Source: Capillidium heterosporum
Taxonomy: Eukaryota; Entomophthoromycota; Entomophthoromycetes; Entomophthorales; Capillidiaceae
NCBI GenBank assembly: GCA_016630905.1
Contig: WBMQ01000011.1
Span: 930,001 to 994,000, forward strand
Reading direction: 5' to 3'
DNA: 64,000 nucleotides
The position numbers were made by a program, and so were the translations under genes. The notes under the pieces were generated by a model that ran no database searches, had not been told where the DNA came from, and worked only from the letters and a program-made list of their open reading frames with translations. Within the stretch, counting starts at the first letter, position 1, and the number at the start of each line of letters is the position of its first letter. Positions 11,303 through 22,810 of the stretch are shown here, in pieces.

Positions 11303-13336
11303 ATGTCTGTAAGTACATCATATTGAGTACAACTTTAGCTAATCTTAACAGGCTGAAGAATTTAAAGCCTTAGGAAACAAAGCTTTCTCTGCTGGTGAGT
11401 ACACCACTGCTATTGAGCATTTCACCAACGCCATTGCCTTGGACCCCACCAACCATGTTCTATACTCAAACCGCTCTGCATCTTACGCCTCCTTAAAGAA
11501 CTATGAGGGTGCGCTTGAAGATGGGAAGAAGACCGTTGAACTTAAACCCGATTGGGCCAAGGTTAATCTACATTGTCATTAAAACTAATGCTTATTACAG
11601 GGTTACAGCCGTAAAGCCTCTGCTTACTACGGTTTAGGTGATTACGATAAGGCCACTGAAACTTATGAAGAAGGTCTGAAGATTGAGCCCGGAAATTCCA
11701 CTTTGGAAAGTGGATTGCGTCAAGTAGAAGAAGCCAGACTCTCAAATGGTAATTTATAAATTGTTTTCTTTCTGACAACGAGTTAGCTGGTGCAGGTCTG
11801 GCCAACATTTTCCAGGGAGATGTAATCTCTAAAATCCAAGCCAACCCAAAGATTTCCCACTTCCTTCACAACGCTGAATACAGAGAGAAGATCGAAGCTA
11901 TTAAGAATAATCCCAACTCAGTTTCAAAGTACATGGACGATAGCAGAATTATGAACACTATGTTCGTCCTTATGGGTATGGATGCCATGATGACTGGTGA
12001 TGGGCCCTCTCCCTTCATGCCTCCCTCTGCTGCTGGCCATGCTTCTGGATTCCAACAAGAAGCTCCTGCTGCCACCCCCCAAAAGAAGCCTGAATCTAAA
12101 GTTGAGTCCAAGCCTGAAGAAACCACCGAGGAAGACTTGCAAAAGAAGGAAGCTATCAAGGAGAAGGATTTAGGTAATGTCGAGTATAAGAAAAAGAACT
12201 TTGAGCAGGCCATCGCTCACTACAACAAAGCTTGGGAGCTCGATTCTACCAACATTACTTTCCTGACCAACAAAGCTGGTAACTTTTATATTATATGATA
12301 GTAACTAATATTTAGCTGTCCTTTTCGAGATGAGCAGCTTTGACGAATGTATCAAGGTCTGCGAAGAAGCCGTTGATATTGGACGTGAGTTCAGAACTGA
12401 TTTCAAGATCATTGCCAAGTATTATTTTAATAGATGGGATCCAATTTAACATACTCTAGGGCATTTGGCCGTATCGGTTCCGCTTACCTTAAGAAGGAGG
12501 ATTTCGAATCAGCAATCAAGTTCTTCAACAAATCTCTAACTGAGCATCGTACCCCTGATATATTGGCAAAGTTGAAGGAGGTAATATACAGGTATATATA
12601 GTTACTTAAGTTAGTATAGGCCGAAAAGGAAAAAGTTAGGAGAGAAAAGGAAGCTTACCGTAACCCCCAGCTAGCTGACGAGGCCCGTGAGAAGGGTAAT
12701 GAACTCTTCAAGAAGAGTAACTTTGTTGAAGCGATCAAACATTACAGCGAAGCTATCAAGCGCAACGACCAGGATCCCCGCAACTACTCCAACCGGGCCG
12801 CCTGCTACACCAAGTTGATGGCCCTCAACGAAGCTACCAAGGACTGCGACACCTGCATCACCTTAGACCCCAGCTTCAGTAACACTGTTTTTTTACATTC
12901 TAGCTAAATTCCTTTAGCCAAGGGATACATCCGCAAGGCGGCCGTTGAATTCCTCAAGAAGGACTATACCAAGTGCCTGGAGATCTGCGATTTAGCCAAG
13001 GCCCATGACCCTGAAGGTAAGAACGCGTACGAGATCGATCAGCAGGTGTACAAGTGTCACCAGGCTATCAACACCGTACCTTCAGGCCCTGCCACCGAGG
13101 AGGAGCGTAAAGAAGCCCTCAAGCGCGCTGAAACCGACCCCGAAGTCCAGCGCATCTTGGCCGACCCCGTCATGCAGCAAATTTTGCAGCAGATGCAGAC
13201 CAACCCCAGTGCCATCCAGGAGTAAGAAGATTTTTAGATATGCATATACTTATACTTTTATAGACACATGCGTAACCCAGTTGTCGCTGCCAACATCAAG
13301 AAGTTGATCAGCTTCGGCATTATCCGTATGGGATAA
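11303..13336 (+). CDS. STI1: Hsp70/Hsp90 organising co-chaperone Sti1 (Hop)
   Basis: Nine exons joined by eight short introns rebuild a full-length Sti1. The first intron (11309–11351) falls directly after the codons for Met-Ser; others include 11562–11600, 11749–11786 and 12279–12315. Domain order is the family's: TPR1 near the N-terminus (A-E-E-F-K-A-L-G-N-K-A-F), the DP1 helical region (G-D-V-I-S-K-I-Q-A-N-P), a Pro/Glu/Lys linker, TPR2A (K-D-L-G-N-V-E-Y-K), TPR2B (A-R-E-K-G-N-E-L-F), and DP2 at the end (D-P-V-M-Q-Q-I-L-Q-Q-M). Sti1 bridges Hsp70 and Hsp90 in the cytosol, using TPR clamps that hold the chaperones' EEVD tails. The last exon (H-M-R-N-P-V-V-A-A-N-I) ends at TAA 13334. No frame disruption is seen. 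A heat-shock element lies upstream. Confidence 0.95.
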
Positions 13337-13890
13337 GGGCTTTTCAGTTGTATACGAGCCTTTTAATGTACTAGGTTTGACATCCTCCCACAAAGTTGGT
13401 TTAATTTAACTAAAATCTTCTATTCGATTGTCCTATGTCGAGTTTTTATTAGTCAAAGTTTGTCTTATAAGATGTAGTAAGCTTATATTCTGAGCTACAT
13501 ATATTTATATTGTCCTAATTTCTACGCACTTTATAAGTGTGGTTATGTTAAACATATGTGCCTATGTCTAGTATACTTGCATTAAAGTTCATTGGACTAT
13601 ATAAAAGCTGCTATGAAGTATATTTGCTTCTAAATTATAAATTTATATTGCTATTCTGTTAACTAAACTATGCAATTTCTACAATTGAGTTTGAAAGAGT
13701 TGTACAGTTTGTCTACACAAAGTAGTACATTTCTAATAGAATCAACAGATCAAGAAGGTCGGAGGAAAAACGGCGAAAGATTACCCTGAGCTTGTAGCTC
13801 CAAAACTATCGCAATTTGAATAAACCACTACTTTGATAAACAAAGATTTGATAAGGAAATTTAGGGTCAAGAAACATATTGACGAAACAA
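13337..13890. other. STI1 3' flank and distal UGT1 upstream region
   Basis: No gene. Around 13750–13880 the sequence resembles the distal upstream region of the UGT at 22811 (GG-AGGAAA and GATAAGGAA-TTT blocks), suggesting the duplicated unit included several hundred bases of 5' flank. Confidence 0.4.
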
Positions 13891-13891
13891 G

Positions 13892-14050
13892 TTATATCTG
13901 GGGTACGCTTTATTCATACTAGCTAGCAAAAAATAAGTTTATATATAGTAAAATGCTAATATATCAAAAGAATTCAGCTTTAAAGGATAATCCTACTCCT
14001 AGAGTTTAAGTGGAGTCAATGGTTCATACATAATTGTTATGGCTATATAA
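13892..14050 (+). promoter_or_regulatory. UGT-family promoter (upstream box, core box, TATA)
   Basis: Three elements in order: TATCTGGGGTACGCTTTATT at about 13894–13913; a diverged core box at 13983–14015 (GGATAATCC, then TCCTAGAGTTTAAGTGGAGT); and TATA (CTATATAA) at 14043–14050, about 50 bp before the ATG. The same order and spacing precede the five other UGT genes. Confidence 0.6.
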
Positions 14051-14100
14051 AGAGTGGTAATGTAGTATTCAGAGTATAGTTGCAAAATTAGACCAAGAGG

Positions 14101-15775
14101 ATGAAGTTTTCCAATACAACTTTGCTACTTATAGTAGCATTCACCAGTTTTGTCGCCACATTATCAAGTTACACTATTATAATAAGTAGTGGATTCGGCA
14201 CCAGATCTCACGTAAAACCTCTCTTCGAACTCGCTCTCGACTTACAAGCCAAGAACCACACCATAAAATACGCAGCAACTCATCCACAATTCAAAGTACG
14301 TCAAAGGCTATCCATTCGAATTTATACCTTTGGGAGAAAAGGCGTTGGAGGGGGACAATCCCTTGAATTTGATGACTGAGCTAACAAGTAGCAACAAGCG
14401 GATCACCATACCTTCCATGTTAGCCATATTTACCAAAAGTGCTGTTCAGGAATACCGATCCAAATTCGTCGAGTTTACCGAGGTTTTGAAAGTGGAACAG
14501 CCAGACCTGGTCATATGTGATTTCTTAAGTAGCTATTGTATTGATGCGGCGAGGAAGCTGATCATACCAACTATAGCCGGATTTCAAACGGTGGATATGG
14601 GTATGATGTTCCCAGATGGACTACTGACTAACTCTATTGAGTATGGCCCCCTCTACATGGACGAGCTTACCTTTTACCAAAGATTCCGACAATTAGTAAT
14701 CAACCCAGCAGTAGGCCTGTACCATATGTATCCGACTATAGCCAAGCTCAACAAGGTTAAGATTAAATTTGGTATTCAACCTACCGTCTCCAACTTCGCC
14801 AGATTTGATGACATACTCTGTATCGCCAATACCTTTATCGGATTTGAACCTGCCCGGAACTTACCACCAAATGTCAAGCTAGTTGGTCCTATCTTATCCG
14901 AGAAAGTATCAATATTACCTCAAGAATTAGATATCTTTTTGAATGCTCGAGGTAGAGTAGTTTATCTGGCTTTTGGTTCAGCTATAAAATTGAGTATCCA
15001 AGACGTCCAGCTCTTTTTAACTGCTTTGGTAGAAGCGTTGGAGAACAAGCTGATAGATGGTGTTCTATGGGCATTGGCAAACACACCTATCGAAAACTTC
15101 CCAGCTACCATCAAGCTCGGAGGTGTAACTTACACGAGACAACAACTTTTCGACGGAAAAATAGATTCCATTCAGCTTTTGAAATGGGCACCTCAGACCG
15201 CTATACTTAACCATCCTAATCTAAAGCTATTCTTTACCCACGGTGGTACAGAATCCTTGTTCGAATCCATAGATGCCTCAACTCCAATGCTAGTAGTCCC
15301 AGTGTTTGGTGACCAGCCTCGAAATTCCCGCAAGATCGAAATGATGGGGATAGGCAAATATATAGATAAGTACGATACGACTTCCAAATATGTTTTAGAT
15401 AGCATCCAGCAAGTTATCGAAGATAAAAGTGGCAGCATCAGTTTGAATTTAAAAAAGTTCAAACTTATTGTCGATAATAACAAGCTGCAGAAAGACAACG
15501 TTGTAGATACAATTATCAATCACGTCGCACTGAGCAAACTATGTAAATCAAATGTAGGGTTATCTGGTACTGCTAAGTGTGAAATCGACTATCTGATCCC
15601 TAGATCCAATGTTACCAAGTGGATCAGTTTTATCAACTGGGATATCTATCTCATTACTATTTTAGTAGCTTTGTTAATTGTCATCGTGGGTATATATACG
15701 GTAGTCAAGTTATTTGGTTTCATATATGCAAAACTAACTGATATGTCGAAAGTTACAAAAGTAAAGTCTAATTGA
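14101..15775 (+). CDS. UGT1: membrane UDP-glycosyltransferase with one +1 shift
   Basis: The start MKFSNTTLLLIVAFTSFVAT is a signal peptide, followed by S-G-F-G-T-R-S-H-V-K with the likely catalytic His. One extra base within 14279–14290 (after Y-A-A-T) pushes the frame. The remaining ~480 residues are open in the next frame with all family motifs (K-W-A-P-Q, F-T-H-G-G, G-D-Q-P-R-N). Skipping one base gives 557 residues, one fewer than its sisters. A hidden intron is unlikely: the only GT–AG pair here (41 nt) gives the wrong frame and would remove the conserved G-Y-P-F-E-F block. The protein ends with a membrane helix and K-V-K-S-N. It heads a tandem with UGT2. Confidence 0.8.
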
Positions 15776-16430
15776 TATTTGTATATGGAGACAATGTTTG
15801 AATATAGATAGTATAAAGTTCCAAAACATTAAATACAAACCATTTCTTTAAAATATCACTAAGCACATTTTATTGCTACCTATGAAGAGTAGTTATGGAC
15901 GATTTATATTTGCAAAATTTAAACACATACATATACTTTTAGTGAGATATAATTTGTCAGTTTTCATATAACCAAGAATGGAATATTCTTATGATGAAAA
16001 TTTACTGCATCAGAAGGCTAATAAACCTTTCTAAACGTATATATTTTTCAAAATATTGCTATTGAATGGCTATGTAATGTTTGTAAGGTTGTGAAGATAT
16101 CAGTTATTCGAAAATGGTTCATAAGATTGGAAAGCAATTTAATCCTCTTTTAGAAAATATTATAGATGAAACTTTAAAACTTGTTGCTGGATTGATGACA
16201 TATGCATTGGCCATAAATAACAATAATCGTAATTGCTTTAGATATTTGCCTAATAGAAATGAATTGATATGCCCTACAATCCGATCGGAATATATGGTTA
16301 ATCTATTATTCCGAAAATTTGCATCACTCTAAAAATGTCGAAAGAAAACCGATTAAACCTGAGTATAAATCGAAAGATTTCGATAAGAAAGGCTATCATA
16401 ACAAAAGATAGAAAGCTAACTTATGATTGA
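15776..16430. other. Spacer between UGT1 and UGT2
   Basis: AT-rich. The open frame at 16114–16332 (72 codons) has no recognisable domain and is not conserved before the other UGT genes, so I do not call it a gene. Confidence 0.45.
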
Positions 16431-16630
16431 GGTGCACTTTATTTATACCAGTTAGAAAAATTTATCAATGTGGTATTAAAATCTAAATAGAAAAGTAGTA
16501 AAATATAAATTAGTAAGGTGCCGGCATATCGAAAGATTATGGTACTGACATAGCTATTAAAATCATGAGGATAAACCTATTCCTCAAGTTTAACTGGTGT
16601 CAATTAGAGGAAATCTTAGAAGCTATATAA
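16431..16630 (+). promoter_or_regulatory. UGT-family promoter of UGT2
   Basis: A weak upstream box (GAGGTGCACTTTATTTAT) lies at about 16439–16456. The core box GGATAAACC followed by TCCTCAAGTTTAACTGG is at 16569–16598. TATA (CTATATAA) lies at 16623–16630, about 50 bp before the ATG. Confidence 0.65.
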
Positions 16631-16678
16631 ATGGTAGGATTCGGATATTAGAAAACGAAACTTCAAAATTATTCCAAG

Positions 16679-18356
16679 ATGAAGTTTAAAAGCTCCATTT
16701 TATTGCTTACAGCAGCACTCAACAGCTTTGTGGCCATATCGACGTCAGGCTATAAGATCATCATAAGTAATGGATTAGGTACGAAGTCCCACGTCAAGCC
16801 TTTATTCGAACTTGCCCTCAAGCTCCAGTCCAAAAATCATACCATCAAGTACGCAGCGACTCCCTACAACCAAAAGTTCGTCAAAGGTTATCCTTTTGAA
16901 TTTATACCGTTAGGTGATGGGACTCAGAAGGAGGATGATCCCATAAGTAGGTTGACCGAGCTATCCAGCAAAAACCAACGGTTGTCCATATTTACTATGA
17001 TGAAGGAGTTTAACCCCAATACAGTATGGGAATACAAGACCAAGTTCGTCCAGTTTACTCAGGTGTTGATGGTAGAGAAGCCAGACCTTGTCATCTGCGA
17101 CTTTATAAGTAACTTTTGTATCGATGCGGCCAAAAAATTGAACATCCCAACAATAGTCGGGTTTCAAACGATCGATCTAGGTATGGTGTTCAAAGATGGT
17201 TTAATAACCGATACTCTCGATTACGGTCCCTTGTACATGAGTGAGCTGAGTTTCTACCAAAGATTCCGACTGAAGGTGATAGTTCCAGCAGTAGGACTCT
17301 ACTATATGTATCCAACGATAACGAAACTCAACAAAGCTAAGGAAGAATTCGGAAGTTCCACCAACCATGTCGGTTTTTGCAAACTATGACGACGTACTCT
17401 GTATAGCCAACACCTTCGTTGGATTTGAACCAGCTCGCAGCTTACCACCCAATGTAAAATTAGTCGGTCCAATTGTATCGGAAAATATACCAGGCTTGAC
17501 TGAGGATCTGAATAGGTTTTTGGATAGTAAAAATAGGATAGCTTACATGGCTTTCGGTTCCGCTATAAAGTTGAGTAGTCGTGATGTCCAACTTTTCCTG
17601 TCCGCAGTGATAAAGGCGTTGGAGAATCAAGTTTTAGATGGGTTCATATGGGCTCTCTCAAATACCCCTATAGAAAGTTTCCCCGAAACTATCAAGTTCC
17701 AAGATATAACGTTCACTAGGCAACAGCTTTTCGAAGGAGATATAGAATCGATTCAAATTTTGAAGTGGGCGCCTCAAACTGCTATTCTCAACCACCCCAA
17801 CCTAAAGCTATTTTTCACTCACGGTGGTTTGGAATCGCTATTCGAGTCCATAGATTCGTCAACCCCAATGATTGTTATTCCAGTCCTCGGAGACCAGCCT
17901 CGAAATGCTAGAAAGATCGAAGTGATGGGGATAGGTAAATACATTGATAAGTTCGATACCAACTCCAAACAGATATTCAATATCATCCAACAAATAATCG
18001 AAGATAGAGACAATAGCATCAGTCTCAACTTGAAGAAATTCAAACTCATTGTCGAGAATAATAAGTTGCAAAAGGATAATATTGTAGAGATGATTGTAAA
18101 CTATGTTGTGCTAAATAAGTTGTGTAAGTCGAATACTGAATTGACTGGAAGTGCCAATTGTGAGATTGACTACCTAGTCCCTAAGTCTAGTGTCACTAAA
18201 GGGGTCAGCTTTATTAACTGGGATGTCTATCTTGCTGTAATCTCGGTTATAGTGTCTGTTATCGGTGTGGTTTTGTACACTTTGGCAAAGCTACTTGTGA
18301 TTATATATTTGAAGTTTAGCAAAGAGTCAAAGAATCTAAAAGTTAAATCGAACTGA
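16679..18356 (+). CDS. UGT2: membrane UDP-glycosyltransferase with one +1 shift
   Basis: The signal peptide MKFKSSILLLTAALNSFVAI and the first 225 residues are in one frame, ending shortly after K-A-K-E-E-F-G. The second part (M-S-V-F-A-N-Y-D-D-V-L-C-I-A-N-T-F onward) is in the next frame. UGT4 has E-F-G-I-P-P-T-I-N-S-F here. Skipping one A of GGAAGTT (17353–17354) gives E-F-G-V-P-P-T-M-S-V-F and a 558-residue protein. Donor-binding motifs are intact (W-A-P-Q, F-T-H-G-G-L-E-S, D-Q-P-R-N-A-R-K). A C-terminal membrane helix and the tail L-K-V-K-S-N follow. It is closest in organisation to UGT1. Confidence 0.8.
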
Positions 18357-18960
18357 TAGAGTTGATTAAAGTTACATTTTGTTTGACATTTTAAGCTTTA
18401 TTAAATTTTTTCTTTCAAATGATAAAGCCTATTCATATCACTATGTACAGCCAACTGTATGAATAAAACCTCACTTTAGTTTGAAAATTTTTAGATCTAT
18501 TAGGAGCATTAAACTGATATATATACTGTCTACTGTAGCTAAGTGAAAAAAACAATCGATCTACCTCTTCAAAAAAGTTTTAGGGCTTAACGTATGTTTT
18601 AAAGAAATATCATCGTCTACAAAAGAAGGCATACTAGCCAATATATCTCCCCAAACCTATTGATGGGCTTCAGCATGTTTCTATCGGATGTTTAGACAGC
18701 TTTTTGCAGTATGGACAAGTTAACTCTCTATGAGCTATATATAGCCAACAAAATAAACTTTCAATAAAACCTTCCTAAGTGTCTAATTTGAAAGTAGAAT
18801 TAACAATGCTTTGTTCATAACTACTAAAGGTATATTTTAGCTTTAGATAGGTATTTCTGCTTTTACAAAAATAATTAATATTTGTAAAACGAGGTAACTG
18901 GTCTATTAAAAATTGAAACTATGACTATTAATTGATTTTTATTTACATACGCCAACTCCA
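18357..18960. other. Shared 3' flank of UGT2 and UGT3
   Basis: Convergent genes end on both sides. Nothing else is recognised. Confidence 0.5.
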
Positions 18961-20638
18961 TCAATTCGATTTCATCTTTAAACCTTTCAACCCACCATTT
19001 AGATTCGCAAGTACAATTGCAAAAATCTTTACAACTATATACGAGATAACACCGACGATGGATGTGGCTGCTGTAATTAAAACAAAATATATATCCCAGT
19101 TGATGAAGTTAGCCCCTTCAGTAACGTTAAATTTAGGGATTAGATAGTCGACTCCACAGTTAGTTTTGCCAGTAAATTGAGGGTTCGATTTGCACAACTT
19201 GTTCAATTGGATATAGTTCAAAACGAGCTCCACTACGTTGTTCTTCTGTAATTTGTTATTCTCGACAATAAGTTTGAACTTTTTTAAGTTGAGATCGATG
19301 CTACCGTCCCTATCCTCGACTATATGTTGAATTGTGTCGAATATATGCTTTGAAGTTGTGGAGTATTTATCTACATATTTACCTATTCCCATCCCTTCGA
19401 CTTTGCGAGCGTTACGAGGTTGGTCTGCAAACACTGGGACTACTATCATGGGAGTCGAGGCATCTATAGATTCGAATATCGACTCTAAACCTCCATGGGT
19501 GATAAATAATTTTAAATTGGTATGCTTAAGGATGGCTGGTTGGGGAGCCCACTTTAGAAATTTGATAGACTCGATATCTTCATTGAGTAATTGCTCTCTA
19601 GTAAACGTTGTACCTTGAAATTTAATAGTTTCGGGGAATATTTCGATAGGGATTTTAGATAAAGCCCATACGAATCCATCAATCACCTTATTCTCCAAAG
19701 CCTCTATCAGAGCGGCCAAGAAAAGCTGAATGTCGCGGCTGTTGAGCTTTATGACCGAACCGAAAGCTATATAGACCACCTTTCTTCTCCCATTCAAAAA
19801 TACCTCCAAATCTTGGGTTAAACTAGGGATTTTGCTGGATAAAACTGGACCAATCAGCTTAACGTTGGGGGGTAAATTCCTAGCCGGATCGAACCCAAAG
19901 AAGGTGTTAGCTAGGCAGAGTACGCCGTCGTAATCGGCGAAGATAGAGGCTATAACTTTTACACCGAAATCTCGCTTGATTTGATTGAGCTTGACTATGG
20001 TTGGGTATATGTGATAGAACAACATGGCTGGTTTTATTAGCTTCATCTGAAGTCTCTTGTAGAAGCTTAACTCATTGAAGTAGAGGGGACCATATTCGAC
20101 TGGTTCCGTTAAGAGGGGATCGGGGAATACCATATTTACATCAACAGTTTGAAACCCGGCTATAGTTGGGATGTTCAACTTCTTGGCTGCATCAATGCAA
20201 AAACTACTGAGGAAGTCACACATGACGAGATCGGGCTTCTCTTCCTTCAAAACTTGGGTAAACTCAACGAACTTGGACTTGTACTCCCAAACTATGTTTC
20301 GCTTGAAGAGTTCCAGTAATATAGCTATTTCTACCTTTTCAGTGCCACTTGTCATCTCGGACACGTAATTGATTGGATTGTCGGCCTCCAACGTACCATC
20401 CCCTAGTGGTATGTATTCGAAGGGGTAGCCTTCCATAAACTTCTTATTGAAAGGGGTAGAAGCGTATTTAATGGTGTGGTTCTTGGCTTGTAAATTGAGG
20501 CCTAGTTCAAAGAGGTGCTTGACATGAGATCTGGTGCCGAAACCAGTTGCTTATTATAACTTTATAATTGGAAGAAGTGGCATCGATTAAATTGCTGAGT
20601 GTTATTGTAAGCAGCAGAATTGAGTTAATAAACTTCAT
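18961..20638 (-). CDS. UGT3: membrane UDP-glycosyltransferase with one +1 shift
   Basis: ATG 20638 (M-K-F-I-N-S-I-L-L-L) matches the position used by the sister genes; a second in-frame ATG lies two codons upstream at 20644. After I-I-S-N the frame is lost: the gene strand reads AAC-T-GGT-TTC where others read AAC-GGC-TTC, so one extra base lies at 20545. The remaining 491 residues are open and complete, through W-A-P-Q, I-T-H-G-G-L-E-S and D-Q-P-R-N-A-R-K, to a membrane helix and L-K-M-K-S-N. Skipping one base gives 558 residues. It is convergent with UGT2. Confidence 0.8.
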
Positions 20639-20677
20639 TTTCATCGTTACATTTCTTTAACTTGCGAGTTGGATTCC

Positions 20678-20840
20678 TTATATAGCTTTCGTAATTTTTT
20701 GCAGATGACAACTCCAGTTAAACTTGAGGAAGTAATTTATCCTTTAGGTCTCAATAGTTCTACCACCCTTAAACTTCCGACATTCTACTAGTTCTACATG
20801 GTGCTACTACTTTCAAAATAAAAGCATTCCCGAGATATAA
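20678..20840 (-). promoter_or_regulatory. UGT-family promoter of UGT3
   Basis: On the gene strand: upstream box TATATCTCGGGAATGC-TTTTATTT (20816–20840), core box at 20711–20745 (AAAGGATAAA and CCTCAAGTTTAACTGGAGT), and TATA (CTATATAA) near 20679–20686, about 40 bp before the ATG. Confidence 0.65.
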
Positions 20841-21654
20841 TTTAGTTAGCTCAATATTAAATTCTTAGATTTCTATATTCACAGATTGGGTCAGTACTAT
20901 TTTCTTCTAGCCCTTCAAGTCGTAAAGTTTAATATTGACTTTGACCTAATTTCGAAGCTGATTTGAGCTTAGGTTTGTGATTCATCTAACATTATACTAT
21001 TATGGCCAGGAAGACTAATTTTTTATAGAAATAGCCTATATAAAGTTGCACTGCTTTCCTGAACAGAATAATAGTTATCCAATAATTAACCTTTATCTCA
21101 TAAATTTATAATATTTATTGGTTGTTTATATCGAGTTCTCAGTCAAATATTGAGCACTTAATATGAAAAGGGCTATTAGTTGAAATTTGCATATTTTAAT
21201 AGCATAAAATGGTATGAGCTAACAATTTGATTAGGCAAAGTTCATTTGTAATAGGTTTTAATATAGTACAACGGTTGAGCAACTCACCTATTCTCTAGCC
21301 TGCATCTAATAGCATTGACTAAACTTAAATCAAAATCAAAAGAGTATACAAGTCATTTCAGCAAGTACAGTATACTTGCTATTTATTTAAGTATATTGAA
21401 CCCATAAGCCTTTAGTAGATCTGAAGCTTTAGGGTAGTAGGCTACTTAAATAGCCTTGAAGTTGAAAGTCTACATAAGCACAGCAGACGAGTCTGATTCA
21501 TTTTGAAAAATGCATATATTAAGCAGTTTACGATAATACTTGCCAATAAAATAATGTATTCTTTAAAATCGTTGATAAAATAGCAAAGTATTCAAATAAA
21601 CAGGTGTAATCAGAATTTGATGGTTATAAAAGAATTAAGCACAGCATTTAGGAC
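20841..21654. other. Region between UGT3 and a UGT relic
   Basis: AT-rich, no gene recognised. The 5' part of the relic at 21655–21945 may have been lost within it. Confidence 0.4.
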
Positions 21655-21945
21655 AGCAAGCTAAATAAAGATAATGTTATAGAGATGCTTATAAATTACA
21701 TTAAACTGAACAAGCTACTCAAATCGATCCCAAAAATACCCAACAGTATCAACTGTGAGATTGAATACCTCGTTCCTAAATTCAATATCACAAGTAATTA
21801 GTTCATCGACTGGAAATTCTGCCTCGTCACAATCTCAGTAATTATGTCCATCATCGATGTGATTTTGCATATGTTAGTAAGGCTTTTGAGTTGTATATTT
21901 GAGGTCGAATGAAGGAACGAATAGTCAGATTAAATTAATTGATGG
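21655..21945 (+). pseudogene. 3'-end relic of a UGT gene
   Basis: The reading K-L-N-K-D-N-V-I-E-M-L-I-N-Y-I-K-L-N-K-L is followed by N-C-E-I-E-Y-L-V-P-K-F-N-I-T and a membrane-helix-like stretch. This matches the last ~90 residues of the UGT family, including the conserved N-C-x-I/V-x-Y-L-V/I-P motif. A TAG interrupts it after I-T-S-N, and more stops occur near the end. No donor-binding domain is found upstream, so only the 3' end survives. Confidence 0.75.
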
Positions 21946-22570
21946 AGTTTAGTTCGTTTAGATTTCGTTTTATATTACAACTTTTATCAAAATTTAGATA
22001 ACAAAGTCTATTTCAAAGCATTATATACAGTTAGTATATAAAGGGTATGATTTGTTTATATTATAAATGTCTTTAAAAGATCTTTTTGCTACGACGTAGA
22101 TTGAGTTAATATTTGAAGGTGTTGGTAGTTGAAAAAGTCTTCATTTAGTTAAAAATAGACTATCCTAGAATGGGAAATATTGAACGTATCATACCAGTTA
22201 AAGTCATCAAGGCATTGCCATAAGGCTCTAGCATAAACCAGTGGCCTTGAAACTCGGCAGTGTCAAGCAACTTTATTTCAACTAGCAACGCCTTTTTGTT
22301 ACGTTCTATTTGAAGAAAACTATACTAAGCTCACAAGGTTGAAACCTACCAGCATATTCAGTAACAACAGAGGAGATTCTTTATACTCGACCAACGAAAT
22401 TTAGTTGCTTTCTCAAATCAGATCGGAAAGGATTGGAGGAAAGATTGTCCCGAAACTTTCAACAACTTCAAGTGCCGAGAAAAATATTATGTCAACCAAA
22501 CCTCCGATTCCAGAACAAAAAAGCACTTGATAAGGAATTTGAACCAAAATTGTACTTGACAAGCCAATTT
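21946..22570. other. UGT4 distal upstream region
   Basis: No gene. Blocks near 22430–22470 (GGAGGAAAGATTGTCCCGAA) resemble sequence far upstream of UGT6 and UGT1, so they are probably part of the duplicated unit. Confidence 0.4.
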
Positions 22571-22750
22571 GTATCTGGGGTACGCTTTATTTGTATAGAT
22601 TGGTAACCCCTTAAAGATTTATTTAGTAAAATCATAATATGTCGCAATATTAAAGGTACAGCATACTCTTTGTACTCTTAGGGGATAAACCTATTCCCCA
22701 AGTTTAGCTGGAGATAACGGTTCATTAAAAGTAATGTAAAGGCTATATAA
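22571..22750 (+). promoter_or_regulatory. UGT-family promoter of UGT4
   Basis: Upstream box TATCTGGGGTACGCTTTATT at 22572–22591, core box (GGATAAACC, TCCCCAAGTTTAGCTGGAG) at 22683–22712, TATA (CTATATAA) at 22743–22750, about 60 bp before the ATG. Confidence 0.65.
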
Positions 22751-22810
22751 ATACCATGACTCTTGCATTATAAGATCACAGTGGCGAAGTAGTGTAGTAT
22801 CAAAACCAAA

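Noticed and set aside
13005-13307. A 100-codon open frame in the last STI1 exons
   Set aside because: It is out of frame with the Sti1 DP2 domain and has low-complexity composition.
14281-14336. A hidden intron (GTACGT … GGGAG, 41 nt) as the cause of the UGT1 frame break
   Set aside because: It gives the wrong reading frame and would delete the conserved G-Y-P-F-E-F-I-P-L-G block kept in every sister gene.
16114-16332. A 72-codon open frame between UGT1 and UGT2
   Set aside because: It has no recognisable domain and no counterpart in the other UGT upstream regions; chance frames of this size are common here.
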